A stretch of 58,505 nucleotides of DNA. Source: Flavobacteriaceae bacterium. Its GTDB lineage: Bacteria > Bacteroidota > Bacteroidia > Flavobacteriales > Flavobacteriaceae. Where the stretch lies: positions 1-58,505 of the forward strand of contig JANSXF010000025.1 of NCBI GenBank assembly GCA_024743095.1. Reading direction: 5' to 3'. Of the stretch, positions 1 to 7,716 are shown piece by piece. Numbering within the stretch: the first letter of the stretch is position 1; each line of letters starts with the position of its first letter. A model generated the notes under the pieces. The model was given only the letters and a program-made list of their open reading frames with translations. It ran no database searches and had not been told where the DNA came from. The position numbers and the translations under genes were made by a program.

Positions 1-789
1 AACAACTTCGAAATTATCCTGTAGGAAGATGGCAAAATGATGTCCTACCAAGTGGGCAATACCAACGCCTACAAAAGCAAAGAACAATATCATTATAAAG
101 TCCTTGAGGGTGGTGACCCGGGCAATTTTTTCGGTATGGGCAGATACTTTCACCTTGAGTTCTTCGATGGAAGAGGTGTCCGCCTTGAGCCAACGGTCTA
201 TTTTGTCCGTTTTTCCCACACCCAAGAGGATAACGGCCAACCAAAGGTTGGCAACCACAATATCGATAAGTACCATGCCCCCATAGTTTTCTTGGTTGTA
301 TTTGAAAACCTCCAACATGGCAGCTTGGTTGGCGCCTCCACCGATCCAGCTCCCGGCTATGGTCGCCAATCCTCGCCAAACGGCATCCGGACCGACCCCT
401 CCCACAGTTTCTGGAGAGAATATGGATACGATAAGAATAGCAATCGGTCCACCTATTACAATGCCCACCGTTCCGGTCAAAAACATCACCAAGGCTTTGG
501 AGCCCAAATTCATGATGGCCTTAAGGTCTATGCTAAGTGTCATTAATATCAGTGCAGCGGGCAACAAATACCTGCTGGCCACATAGTAGGTCTGTGAGGC
601 CGACTCGTCCACGATGCCCAAGCTGGCCAAAATGGCCGGCAATAAATAGCACATGAGCACGGTGGGGACCACGCCATAAAATTTGTTCCAAAATCCGGTC
701 TTAATGGATGAGGTATAAAAAACGAATCCTAAACAGAGACAAAGTAGGCCAAAAATAACAGTGTCTTGGGTAAAAGGTAGTTGGTCCAT
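1..789 (-). CDS. DUF819 family membrane protein (3' part cut off by window edge)
   Basis: The reading frame starts at the ATG at 789 and runs off the left edge after 263 codons without a stop. The product begins MDQLPFTQDTVIFGLL and is a hydrophobic polytopic protein with helices near residues 11-27, 41-59, 70-88, 98-123, 175-195 and 233-252. A conserved-looking segment GSWIGGGANQAAM near residue 150 and the overall pattern match the DUF819 (YjcL-like) family, which usually has about 400 residues, so roughly two thirds is present. The family is a predicted transporter of unknown substrate. It is transcribed away from the rest of the window and has no neighbour here that hints at a role. The family call comes from pattern recognition only. 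Confidence 0.75.
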   Translation of the reverse strand, partial: MDQLPFTQDTVIFGLLCLCLGFVFYTSSIKTGFWNKFYGVVPTVLMCYLLPAILASLGIVDESASQTYYVASRYLLPAALILMTLSIDLKAIMNLGSKALVMFLTGTVGIVIGGPIAILIVSIFSPETVGGVGPDAVWRGLATIAGSWIGGGANQAAMLEVFKYNQENYGGMVLIDIVVANLWLAVILLGVGKTDKIDRWLKADTSSIEELKVKVSAHTEKIARVTTLKDFIMILFFAFVGVGIAHLVGHHFAIFLQDNFEVV

Positions 790-1001
790 GTTTTTTTAAA
801 ATAGAAGACCAAATATAACAAAATAGGTACGGTGGCGGTATTTGAATGATGGATTGAGGGCCTCTTTCAAATGGACATGGCTTAGAATGCTTTTTTGTCC
901 ACTAACAGTTTGTGAATTAATCAACTATGTTGACTTCTAGACTCAAATGGTATTGAGTCAAGAATTACTCGAATTGAAACAACGACCTAATCGTTTTTTA
1001 A

Positions 1002-1208
<207 letters not shown>

Positions 1209-1230
1209 CAAAGGAAAGAGCTGGCATACA

Positions 1231-1271
1231 AAAAGAACAGTTGTGAAGGATTCGCAACTGTTTCTTTGTTT
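1231..1271 (+). terminator. Intrinsic terminator after the small membrane protein gene
   Basis: CAGTTGTGAA (1238-1247) pairs with TTCGCAACTG (1251-1260) around a GGA loop, with one G-U pair. The flanks AAAGAA and TTTCTTT extend the stem with a bulge, and the 3' side is T-rich. Confidence 0.75.
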
Positions 1272-1462
1272 ATGAAATTATTTAGAAAACATGTTTGACC
1301 TTAAGGTTGGTCATTTCTTTGGGTTTGAAGGATGTACGGGCCTATAGGGCATTGTTAAAAAAATCCCAAAATTAAAAAATAGTGTTTTGGTTGGTAAAAC
1401 ATTCCGAATTTTAGCTGAACAAAATACTTTTATTAACCTCTTTCCTTAAGTGACATCTAAAA

Positions 1463-2233
1463 ATGAAAAAATCCTTAGTTCTACTGTTGTTGTTTCCTGT
1501 TGTTGTTTTAGGTAATACCATTTGGGGGAAAACAGGGCATCGGGTTACCGGTCAAATTGCGCAAGAACATTTAAGGGGCAAGACCAAGAGGGCTTTGAAT
1601 GATTTATTGGATGGTCATAGCCTGGCCTTTGTCTCCACCTTCGCAGACGATATCAAGGCTGACCGTTCTTTTTCCAAATACTCTGCATGGCACTATGTAA
1701 ACTATCCTTTGGGAATGGATTACGTGGATTCTGAAAAAAGTGAGTATGGTGATATAATGACTGGAATCGAGGAATGTATTCAAAAGGTAAGGGATAAGAA
1801 CAATACACGGGAGGACCGGGTTTTCCATTTAAAAATGCTTATTCATTTTATTGGGGACCTTCACCAGCCCATGCATGCCAGCAGGGAAGAAGATAAGGGC
1901 GGGAACGATATACAGGTACAATGGTTTGGCGACGGGAGTAATCTGCATAGGGTGTGGGACAATAATCTGATAGAGTCCTATGGTATGACCTATACTGAAC
2001 TAGCTAACGAATTGAGCAATGTGGACCGGAAAAAACGCAAGGCCATTCAAGAAGGAACTATATACGATTGGGTGGACGAATCCCACGATATATGTGCAGG
2101 GTTGTACGAAACTGTGGAAACAGGGGATAAGTTAGGATACCGTTATTCTTATGACCACAACGATCTGCTCTTTCAACAATTGCAAAGGGGAGGTCTGCGA
2201 TTGGCCAAGGTATTGAACGATATTTTTGGTTGA
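1463..2233 (+). CDS. S1/P1-type zinc nuclease, secreted
   Basis: A 256-residue protein with an N-terminal signal peptide (about residues 1-18) followed by a mature start at Trp21, as the family requires. All nine zinc ligands of P1 nuclease have counterparts: Trp21, His26, Asp62, His77, His118, Asp122, His128, His152 and Asp156, in the segments WGKTGH, FADDI, WHYVN, HFIGDLHQPMH and NLHRVWD. S1/P1 enzymes cleave single-stranded DNA and RNA and remove 3'-phosphates, here most likely in the periplasm or outside the cell for nucleic-acid scavenging. It is a single gene that converges on the AraC gene, with four bases between the stops. The length is normal for the family. Confidence 0.93.
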   Translation: MKKSLVLLLLFPVVVLGNTIWGKTGHRVTGQIAQEHLRGKTKRALNDLLDGHSLAFVSTFADDIKADRSFSKYSAWHYVNYPLGMDYVDSEKSEYGDIMTGIEECIQKVRDKNNTREDRVFHLKMLIHFIGDLHQPMHASREEDKGGNDIQVQWFGDGSNLHRVWDNNLIESYGMTYTELANELSNVDRKKRKAIQEGTIYDWVDESHDICAGLYETVETGDKLGYRYSYDHNDLLFQQLQRGGLRLAKVLNDIFG

Positions 2234-2237
2234 TCCG

Positions 2238-3110
2238 TTAGGATTGTAATACCGTTTTTAACTGGTTTCTGTACTCCGAGGGGTTTTGCCCCGTAAATGC
2301 CTTAAAGGATTTATTAAAGTGCGAAAAATTATTGAAGCCACTGTCGTAGCATACTTGGGTAATGCTCATGGGCTGTTCGGCCAATAATTTGGAGGCGTGT
2401 ACCAAACGATACTCGTTCACAAACTGTGTAAAGGTTTTATGGGTTATTTTTTTGAAGTATCTACAGAAGGACGGGACCGTCATGCTCACCAGGTCGGCAA
2501 TCTCTTCTAGGCTAATGTCTTCTTTAAAATTGGTTTTTACATGATTGAATACAACATTGATACGGTCGTTGTCCTTAACCTCGGTCTCCATGGAAAAGCC
2601 CTCGGCATTCAAAACATTGATTTCGGTCGAAGTCGCCAGGATGTTCAATATATTAAGGATGGACAGTAATCGTTGAAAATCTGTCTGATATTCCAATATC
2701 TCCATTTTTTCCCCAACCTTCATTTTGGTCTTGCCAGAGAATGCAATTCCCCCTTTGGCCACCTCGAACAGCTTTTGGATATTTTTCATTTCGGGAATAT
2801 TAAAAAAATCACTTCCCAAAAAATCGGCTTTCATCTGTACCAAGGTCTCACTCTTGTTACCGGTCAGTTTGTCCGTAAACCCACAATGGGGCAAATTGGA
2901 ACCTATCAATATAAGGTCTCCGTTCCTATAATAGGATACGTGACTACCGATTTGCCTTTTTCCCGAACCTCCGTTCACATATACCAACTCCAATTCTGGG
3001 TGGTAATGCCAACCATTGTTCTTGTTTTCGTTGTTGGCGTTAAATTTTTGAAATGTAAAAGAGTGTCCAAAACTGGGTGCTATTGCCTCAAATGCTGGTT
3101 TTTGAATCAT
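2238..3110 (-). CDS. AraC family transcriptional regulator with cupin sensor domain
   Basis: A 290-residue protein. Residues about 30-90 form a cupin-like domain (WHYHPELELVYV and GDLILIGSNLPHCGF), the usual ligand-sensing part. Residues about 190-285 carry the paired AraC helix-turn-helix (ISLEEIADLVSMTVPSFCRYFKK, then ITQVCYDSGFNNFSHFNKSFK) ending in GQNPSEYR. It is divergent from the small secreted protein gene at 3324, across 213 bases that contain short direct repeats, so it may control that gene and itself. The ligand is not predictable from sequence; sugars are common for this architecture. Confidence 0.93.
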   Translation of the reverse strand: MIQKPAFEAIAPSFGHSFTFQKFNANNENKNNGWHYHPELELVYVNGGSGKRQIGSHVSYYRNGDLILIGSNLPHCGFTDKLTGNKSETLVQMKADFLGSDFFNIPEMKNIQKLFEVAKGGIAFSGKTKMKVGEKMEILEYQTDFQRLLSILNILNILATSTEINVLNAEGFSMETEVKDNDRINVVFNHVKTNFKEDISLEEIADLVSMTVPSFCRYFKKITHKTFTQFVNEYRLVHASKLLAEQPMSITQVCYDSGFNNFSHFNKSFKAFTGQNPSEYRNQLKTVLQS

Positions 3111-3152
3111 TTACCGCAATTTTTTCTTTTGTATGCTAAAGTTAAAAAACTA

Positions 3153-3247
3153 TTTAGCATGCAACTATCTACAATGTTACCTTAAAGTTATGCTATTTTA
3201 TCACTAATAGTATGTTAAATCATCTACTATGTTAATATAGCATATAA
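3153..3247. promoter_or_regulatory. Repeats between the AraC gene and the secreted protein gene
   Basis: TAGTATGTTAA (3208-3218) and TACTATGTTAA (3225-3235) are direct repeats with a 17-base period. ATAGCAT-type words occur at about 3152, 3190 (inverted) and 3236. Direct repeats next to an AraC gene are the normal form of its binding site. This is inference; no footprint is available. Confidence 0.4.
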
Positions 3248-3287
3248 AGTGGAAAAACGAGTGGTATTCCTGTGCACTATTGCACCA

Positions 3288-3295
3288 TACATTTG
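3288..3295 (+). promoter_or_regulatory. -7 box TACATTTG for the secreted protein gene
   Basis: TACATTTG matches the Bacteroidota -7 consensus TAnnTTTG exactly and lies 28 bases before the ATG at 3324. No clear -33 TTTG is present, as expected for a promoter that needs an activator, for example the divergent AraC protein. Confidence 0.55.
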
Positions 3296-3323
3296 TACTG
3301 TAATCTTAAAAAAACGAAATGTT

Positions 3324-3701
3324 ATGAAAGTAGTAAAGAACCTAACAGTAGCAGCGGCCCTATTGATAAGTGCAATCGGGTTGGCAAACGGAACCACAAC
3401 CGATTTTGGCAAAAAAGTTGTTGCCAAGTACGAAGTTGAAAAGAATTTGGTAAAAGTAAACCTTGATCCAGTATTCGTGAAGAAAGGTCAGAAAATAATG
3501 ATGAACCTTTTGAACGTTTCCAAAGGTAAGGTGCTTTTAAAAGTATATGATAGCGAGGACAGACTGGTTTTTGACCAAGCTATCGATGGTGACATCGTAG
3601 TTGAAAAGGCGTTCAACTTCGAAAAAGCCTTCAAAGATGAATATACCATTGTTGTAGTTGACAAATTTGGAACCTACAAAGAAACTATGGTAGTAAGATA
3701 G
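3324..3701 (+). CDS. Small secreted beta-rich protein, uncharacterised
   Basis: A 125-residue protein with a signal peptide (MKVVKNLTVAAALLISAIGLANG) and a mature part of about 100 residues made of alternating hydrophobic and charged strands (VKVNLDPVFVKKGQKIMMNLL, then KVLLKVYDSEDRLVFDQ, then EYTIVVVDKFGTYKETMVV). The pattern resembles a single small beta-sandwich and is reminiscent of type IX sorting-tail folds, but without a preceding enzyme. The reading frame is open upstream to 3249; I chose the ATG at 3324 because the signal peptide starts there and the -7 box lies in between. I do not recognise the family. The divergent AraC gene suggests regulated expression. Confidence 0.7.
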   Translation: MKVVKNLTVAAALLISAIGLANGTTTDFGKKVVAKYEVEKNLVKVNLDPVFVKKGQKIMMNLLNVSKGKVLLKVYDSEDRLVFDQAIDGDIVVEKAFNFEKAFKDEYTIVVVDKFGTYKETMVVR

Positions 3702-3728
3702 TTTGTTTAGTTAATTTTTATGTGCATT

Positions 3729-3753
3729 GGGGGTCGAGAGGCCCCCTTTTTTT
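3729..3753 (+). terminator. Intrinsic terminator with GAGA tetraloop
   Basis: GGGGGTC (3729-3735) pairs with GGCCCCC (3740-3746) around a GNRA-type GAGA loop, followed by seven T. It ends the secreted protein transcript and overlaps the end of the convergent MOSC gene. Confidence 0.85.
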
Positions 3754-4384
3754 ATGCCCATTTTTTAAGCTTTTCCCTTTTGCTCTGGGGGATAGCTTCA
3801 TTGTTTATGGCCCATTTAAGAACTTTCTTGTCCTTTTCCTTGGCAAAAAGGAGAGTATAGAATGCTTTCACGGTCAAAGGGTTTTCGGATTCTTCCACGA
3901 GCTCCATGGAATCGCCCATCAGAACTTTTCCGGGTTCAAGAACACGTACGTAGGTTCCGGGATGGCCATGATCTATGAATTGCTTTAAAATACCTTGGTC
4001 GTTGAACCGGATGCCCAATTTGTAGCAGGGTTCCCGAGGTTGTGTTATCTGTACCAAAGCTTTGCCCAATCTATATATACTTCCTATTTTAAGTTTTGAT
4101 TCTTCCAATCCTTCAAGGGTCAGGTTTTCGCCAAACATGCCCCAATCCCAATCCATAAGTGGGTATTTCTCTTTCCAATGGGCATAGTTGTCCGAGGAGA
4201 ACAGATAACAGGCTTTGTACGCGCCACCATGATGTTTTCTGTCGACCACTGTATCGTGCTTTACATCCTCCCTGTCCAAATAAAGGGGCTCATAAATAGG
4301 GTATTTGTAAATGCCGGTGAGGATTTTTTTGCCGTTCCAAAGAATTTTGGTGGGCTTGCCGAGGTTGGTGGATATAACTTTCAT
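3752..4384 (-). CDS. MOSC domain protein, YiiM-like
   Basis: A 210-residue protein. The core MOSC motifs are visible: DRKHHGGAYKACYLFS (about 48-63), GMFGENLTL (about 82-90) and QPREPCYKLGIR with the invariant Cys120. MOSC proteins bind molybdenum cofactor, and the YiiM/YuaD branch reduces N-hydroxylated bases such as 6-hydroxylaminopurine. The length matches this branch rather than the longer mARC proteins. The gene is preceded by a terminator hairpin that separates it from the DUF6249 gene, so it probably has its own promoter. The exact substrate is inferred from the subfamily only. Confidence 0.88.
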   Translation of the reverse strand: MKVISTNLGKPTKILWNGKKILTGIYKYPIYEPLYLDREDVKHDTVVDRKHHGGAYKACYLFSSDNYAHWKEKYPLMDWDWGMFGENLTLEGLEESKLKIGSIYRLGKALVQITQPREPCYKLGIRFNDQGILKQFIDHGHPGTYVRVLEPGKVLMGDSMELVEESENPLTVKAFYTLLFAKEKDKKVLKWAINNEAIPQSKREKLKKWA

Positions 4385-4396
4385 AATGGCAAGTTA

Positions 4397-4423
4397 TAAA
4401 AAACCACCGCTCAAGGCGGTGGT
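4397..4423 (-). terminator. Intrinsic terminator after the DUF6249 gene
   Basis: On the minus strand ACCACCGC (4423-4416) pairs with GCGGTGGT (4410-4403) around a 5-base loop and is followed by a T-rich tail. It lies 30 bases past the stop of the DUF6249 gene and just before the MOSC start. Confidence 0.8.
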
Positions 4424-4452
4424 CATCTTTTTAAATTTAATGTTTAAGTAAA

Positions 4453-4806
4453 TCAATCTTCCTTTTCCAATTTTTTGGTCATGGTAAATCCTGCGAAAAG
4501 ACCGGCTCCTGCCAGCATAAAGATAGTGCCCGGATACGCAACTTCCTCATCCACCCCTAGGCTGTAGTGCAATATAGAGGCAATAAAGATAGCCGCCCCA
4601 ATACCGATAAGTAATAAGGCCAGATTTAGGATGATGATTTTCCAAATTGGTGCGGTCCCATTTCTTTTTCCCCTGACAAAAATACTGGCGTCGGCTCCTT
4701 TCTCTATCAAAGCCAAACGTTCCTTGTTCCTAGTTGAAAAATAGAGGTATGCAATGGCAAGGATAACACCAAAAATGATTGGAATAACGATTACTTCTGA
4801 TCCCAT
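4453..4806 (-). CDS. DUF6249-type membrane protein, likely in the ECF sigma regulon
   Basis: A 117-residue protein with three hydrophobic helices (about residues 4-23, 55-79 and 88-107). After the first helix comes the cytoplasmic segment RNKERLALIEKGADASIF, which is typical of the DUF6249 family. The family has no known function and is often found beside ECF sigma/anti-sigma genes in Bacteroidota. Here it is divergent from the ECF sigma gene at 4942, and it has its own candidate ECF promoter (4855-4881), a mirror copy of the one before the sigma gene. This makes it a likely direct target of that sigma factor and perhaps a partner in sensing envelope state. Confidence 0.8.
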   Translation of the reverse strand: MGSEVIVIPIIFGVILAIAYLYFSTRNKERLALIEKGADASIFVRGKRNGTAPIWKIIILNLALLLIGIGAAIFIASILHYSLGVDEEVAYPGTIFMLAGAGLFAGFTMTKKLEKED

Positions 4807-4854
4807 AACTGTTCGTTTTAATGATTATTTGTAATTTTTTTGTTCATAAGCTAT

Positions 4855-4881
4855 GACGACGGTTTTTCCGATCAGGTTACA
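4855..4881 (-). promoter_or_regulatory. Candidate ECF sigma promoter for the DUF6249 gene
   Basis: On the minus strand TGTAAC (4881-4876) is followed after 17 bases by CGTC (4858-4855). The predicted start point lies about 40 bases before the ATG at 4806. The element is arranged back to back with an identical element for the sigma gene. Confidence 0.65.
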
Positions 4882-4905
4882 TAATTTTATAAAAATAATT
4901 TTTTG

Positions 4906-4932
4906 TGTAACCTAAACGGTACTTCTGGCGTC
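4906..4932 (+). promoter_or_regulatory. Candidate autoregulated ECF sigma promoter
   Basis: TGTAAC (4906-4911), 17 bases, CGTC (4929-4932). Both boxes fit the general AAC/CGTC form of ECF promoters. The start point would fall at about 4938-4941, one to four bases before the ATG at 4942, so the transcript would be nearly leaderless. Confidence 0.65.
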
Positions 4933-4941
4933 CAATGTACA

Positions 4942-5529
4942 ATGCTGACCAACAAGGATAATCAAATCATCTCGGAAATACGCAGGGGGAATACCCGTGC
5001 GTTTTCGGATTTGGTGGACAGCTATAAGGATATGGTATTTACACTTTCTTTAAGAATGTTGGGCAATCGGGAGGAGGCAGAGGAAGTATCACAAGATGTT
5101 TTCATTAAGGTGTTCAAATCTCTGCCTAAGTTTAAGGGCGATTCAAAGTTGTCCACTTGGGTATATCGGATTGCGTACAATACATGCTTGGACAGGATCA
5201 AAAAAATAAAAAAGAAGCGAATCCATTTGGACATGGATCATGCGGAGAGGATAGATTACGCTGATCTGGATACGGCGTTTCACAAAATGGTAGCGGCAGA
5301 ACGAAGCCAATTAATAGAACAATGTCTGTCCAGATTATCGGCAGAAGATGCAGGTGTCCTTACTTTGTTTTATCTTGAGCAAAAGAACCTGCAGGAAATA
5401 GAAAAAGTGACCAACCTCCCTGTGAATACATTAAAGGTTAGGTTGTTCAGGGCCAGAAAACGATTGGCCAGTATTATGGATAAGAGTGTGAACAAAGAAA
5501 TATTGCAGAGCAATGGATCAATTGGATAA
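4942..5529 (+). CDS. ECF RNA polymerase sigma factor (RpoE-like)
   Basis: A 195-residue sigma-70 family protein of ECF type. Region 2 covers about residues 16-85 (FSDLVDSYKDMVFTLS, EEAEEVSQDVFIKVF, STWVYRIAYN). Region 4 covers about 125-180 (LSAEDAGVLTLFYLEQ and VNTLKVRLFRARKRL). Regions 1 and 3 are absent, as expected. An upstream TTG at 4903 is in frame but lies inside the promoter, so I chose the ATG at 4942. The 3' end overlaps the next gene by 17 bases, which couples it to a membrane protein that is the likely anti-sigma factor. The TGTAAC-N17-CGTC motif upstream suggests autoregulation. Confidence 0.93.
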   Translation: MLTNKDNQIISEIRRGNTRAFSDLVDSYKDMVFTLSLRMLGNREEAEEVSQDVFIKVFKSLPKFKGDSKLSTWVYRIAYNTCLDRIKKIKKKRIHLDMDHAERIDYADLDTAFHKMVAAERSQLIEQCLSRLSAEDAGVLTLFYLEQKNLQEIEKVTNLPVNTLKVRLFRARKRLASIMDKSVNKEILQSNGSIG

Positions 5530-5923
5530 TAAAAAACTGGAAGCATTTGTAGATAGGGTTATGGAAGAAGCTCCATTGGAATCCCCTTCTGCCGATTTTG
5601 CCAAAAATGTGATGCAAAAACTCGAGGTCGAAGCACCGCAACAGGTTTTTGAATACAAACCCATACTATCGGGCAGAGCTTTGTCCTTAGCTTTTGTTGC
5701 TTTTGTGGCCCTAGTGTTTCTATTGGGTTCACAACTGGGTGTGGATAATGGTCAAGGTTGGTTCAAAAACTTGAACATGGGGTCTTGGTTCCATACCGAT
5801 TGGGGGTGGGTGAAAGGTTTCACTTTTTCCAAAGTTACCGTGTACGCTTTCCTGTTTTTGGGCCTGATGTTTTTTGTACAGGTACCTTGGCTGAAAAGGT
5901 ATTTGGATAAAAGTGTTTTTTAA
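5513..5923 (+). CDS. Putative membrane anti-sigma factor
   Basis: A 136-residue protein with a soluble N-terminal part (residues 1-60, acidic and helical) followed by two transmembrane helices (about 62-82 and 107-126). It starts inside the sigma gene (17-base overlap), the usual arrangement for a sigma/anti-sigma pair. It has no zinc-binding HxxxCxxC motif, so it would be a non-ZAS anti-sigma factor if the role is right. The assignment rests on position, size and topology, not on a recognised domain. Its stop overlaps the stop of the convergent DoxX gene by 3-4 bases. Confidence 0.65.
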   Translation: MDQLDNKKLEAFVDRVMEEAPLESPSADFAKNVMQKLEVEAPQQVFEYKPILSGRALSLAFVAFVALVFLLGSQLGVDNGQGWFKNLNMGSWFHTDWGWVKGFTFSKVTVYAFLFLGLMFFVQVPWLKRYLDKSVF

Positions 5924-6276
5924 ATGTAAGCATAGTAATAGGCCCAATACATTAAAAAGAATTGTAGGGGAATCCGAAGAACCAATATCCATTTAGGAAT
6001 ACCAGCGGATGCTTTTTCGCTCGAAAGCATGTAAAAATGTACCGATAAAAACATGCCCAACATTAAAATGATACCGAAAGTGCTCAATTTTCGGGTGGCA
6101 TCCAAGCAGACACCTATACCCAGTAAAATTTCTGCAATGCCGCTCAAATAAACCAAAAGCCTGTGGTTTGGCAGGTACATGGGCATAATGCGCATGTACA
6201 TTTTAGGTTTAATAAAGTGCATTAAGCCGGCAAAAATGTACATTCCGGCCATTACATAAAGGTGCCATGGAGCCAT
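5920..6276 (-). CDS. DoxX family membrane protein
   Basis: A 118-residue protein with four transmembrane helices and the DoxX pattern (YIFAGLMHFIKPKMYMRIMP near the N-terminus and LSGIAEILLGIGVCL in the middle). DoxX-like proteins are small quinone- or redox-associated membrane proteins of mostly unknown function. It starts five bases after the stop of the large membrane protein gene (6282-7622), so the two are probably one transcription unit. It converges on the putative anti-sigma gene with overlapping stop codons. Confidence 0.85.
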   Translation of the reverse strand: MAPWHLYVMAGMYIFAGLMHFIKPKMYMRIMPMYLPNHRLLVYLSGIAEILLGIGVCLDATRKLSTFGIILMLGMFLSVHFYMLSSEKASAGIPKWILVLRIPLQFFLMYWAYYYAYI

Positions 6277-6281
6277 AAATC

Positions 6282-7622
6282 TTAATCTTTAAAGTACCAA
6301 AACGGTAAGATAACATCTGTAACGGTCTTAACCGTATCTTTTTCCTTTCTCTTTCGTCTAAGCCTTAAGATGTGTTTTCCTTCAGCTAAGGAGGAAATTT
6401 TGAGATAGGTCTCGAATCCTAGGATATTGTTGACTCCCGTAGTAAGGATAAAATCTTCGTCCATATCAAGGCTATCGATTCGGAAAGCATGGGTTTCATT
6501 AAAGGTTCTGAGGTACACCTTTCGGATACTGTCTTTTTGGCGCGCACTGGTAATCTGGTCGCTCCAGTTGGTAGTTACCTGCATACTGGTAGATAGTCCC
6601 CGTCTATCGATCTCCGGTGTCAAGGAATCATTATAGGCAAAAATTCGGTTCTCCAAATTCTCGGAAAAGGGCACGAATACTTTTAAAAAGGGTTTGTTGA
6701 TTACCTTGGAGGGAATAACCATCTTTCCTGGAAAATCACCATCTTCCACAAGCATGTCGGCATAGTTTTCCTTATGGGCAAAGGTGCTTGAAGATTGTTG
6801 GTCCTTGTCCAGGTAGTTGGAGCTGCGGTACTCCAAACTGGTTATCATTAATATGGCAATATAAATAGGTACTAGAAGTATAATAAGCCTCCTTCCAAAA
6901 CGATTGTCCAAAAAATTATAGACCAAGGGCCTGTATAGAAATGATAGTGTCAAAAAACTAAAGACCCAATAGATGGGAAAGTAGATCTTGGATGTCCATT
7001 TTTTCTTTTTGAGCCAGCCTTGCGTCAAAAAATCAATAAAGGTTAAGGTCATGCCCGTAATAATGAATATGATGAGCACAGCACCAAGAACACTGGAAAG
7101 TCCTTCCGGGAGATAATCACTTTCAATAACAAAGTTGGCCACCAAAACTATGGATAGTATGATCATGGTCATGGCCAGCACATAGAAAATCAACAAGAAC
7201 GAAATGGCAAAGAGAACACTGCAATAATTCTCAAGATTGGCAATATATCGGTCAAAAGAGACGATACGTTTTTGAAGGTATTTGGTAAAGCGCTCCGAAT
7301 AGCGCAATTTTTCGAATTCAATGTCACCCGAAACGTACCGTAATCCAAGAGACCCTATCCAAAGCCCACGAAGGATTACGTGGAGCAATAGGTTGAACAA
7401 TAATATGGAACAGGAGATTTCAAGGATGAGGTAGACTACAAACCGGTAAATTTGTTGTTCGTTCTCAGCATTTACCGTTTCAATGCGAAGGGGCTCGTAG
7501 GCCGTAAACAGTCCGAAGATGGCAAAACCCGAAATAATAAGCTCAAGTTCCCAACTTTGTTGTTGCAGCGAGTCCAGTAGTTTTTTAAATGAGGGACTGT
7601 TATAATCGTTGTTGGCGCCCAC
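6282..7622 (-). CDS. Uncharacterised integral membrane protein with C-terminal soluble domain
   Basis: A 446-residue protein. Several hydrophobic helices lie between residues 25 and 270 (for example LELIISGFAIFGLFTAY, LVYLILEISCSILLFNLLLHVIL and VLFAISFLLIFYVLAMTMIILSIVLV). Then comes a soluble region of about 175 residues ending in a strand-rich segment (FETYLKISSLAEGKHILRLRR, ending VILPFWYFKD). The start is GTG at 7622, as there is no in-frame ATG nearby; an earlier non-ATG start is possible. It is likely co-transcribed with the downstream DoxX gene. I do not recognise the family. The soluble tail would be periplasmic or cytoplasmic depending on the helix count, which I cannot settle. Confidence 0.75.
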   Translation of the reverse strand: MGANNDYNSPSFKKLLDSLQQQSWELELIISGFAIFGLFTAYEPLRIETVNAENEQQIYRFVVYLILEISCSILLFNLLLHVILRGLWIGSLGLRYVSGDIEFEKLRYSERFTKYLQKRIVSFDRYIANLENYCSVLFAISFLLIFYVLAMTMIILSIVLVANFVIESDYLPEGLSSVLGAVLIIFIITGMTLTFIDFLTQGWLKKKKWTSKIYFPIYWVFSFLTLSFLYRPLVYNFLDNRFGRRLIILLVPIYIAILMITSLEYRSSNYLDKDQQSSSTFAHKENYADMLVEDGDFPGKMVIPSKVINKPFLKVFVPFSENLENRIFAYNDSLTPEIDRRGLSTSMQVTTNWSDQITSARQKDSIRKVYLRTFNETHAFRIDSLDMDEDFILTTGVNNILGFETYLKISSLAEGKHILRLRRKRKEKDTVKTVTDVILPFWYFKD

Positions 7623-7663
7623 GGTCTTTGATTGGTTTGTACATCCAATATAGGCATAAAATG

Positions 7664-7690
7664 TAAAAACCGCTCAAAATGAGCGGTTTT
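7664..7690 (-). terminator. Intrinsic terminator after htpG
   Basis: On the minus strand AAAACCGCTC (7690-7681) pairs with GAGCGGTTTT (7675-7666) around a 5-base loop and is followed by T. It lies 27 bases past the htpG stop. Confidence 0.85.
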
Positions 7691-7716
7691 GCGTTGTTGA
7701 TTATAAAAATCCGAGA

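Noticed and set aside
2673..3185. 170-codon open frame antisense to the AraC gene
   Set aside because: The AraC protein is complete in the other strand; the antisense frame has no recognisable feature.
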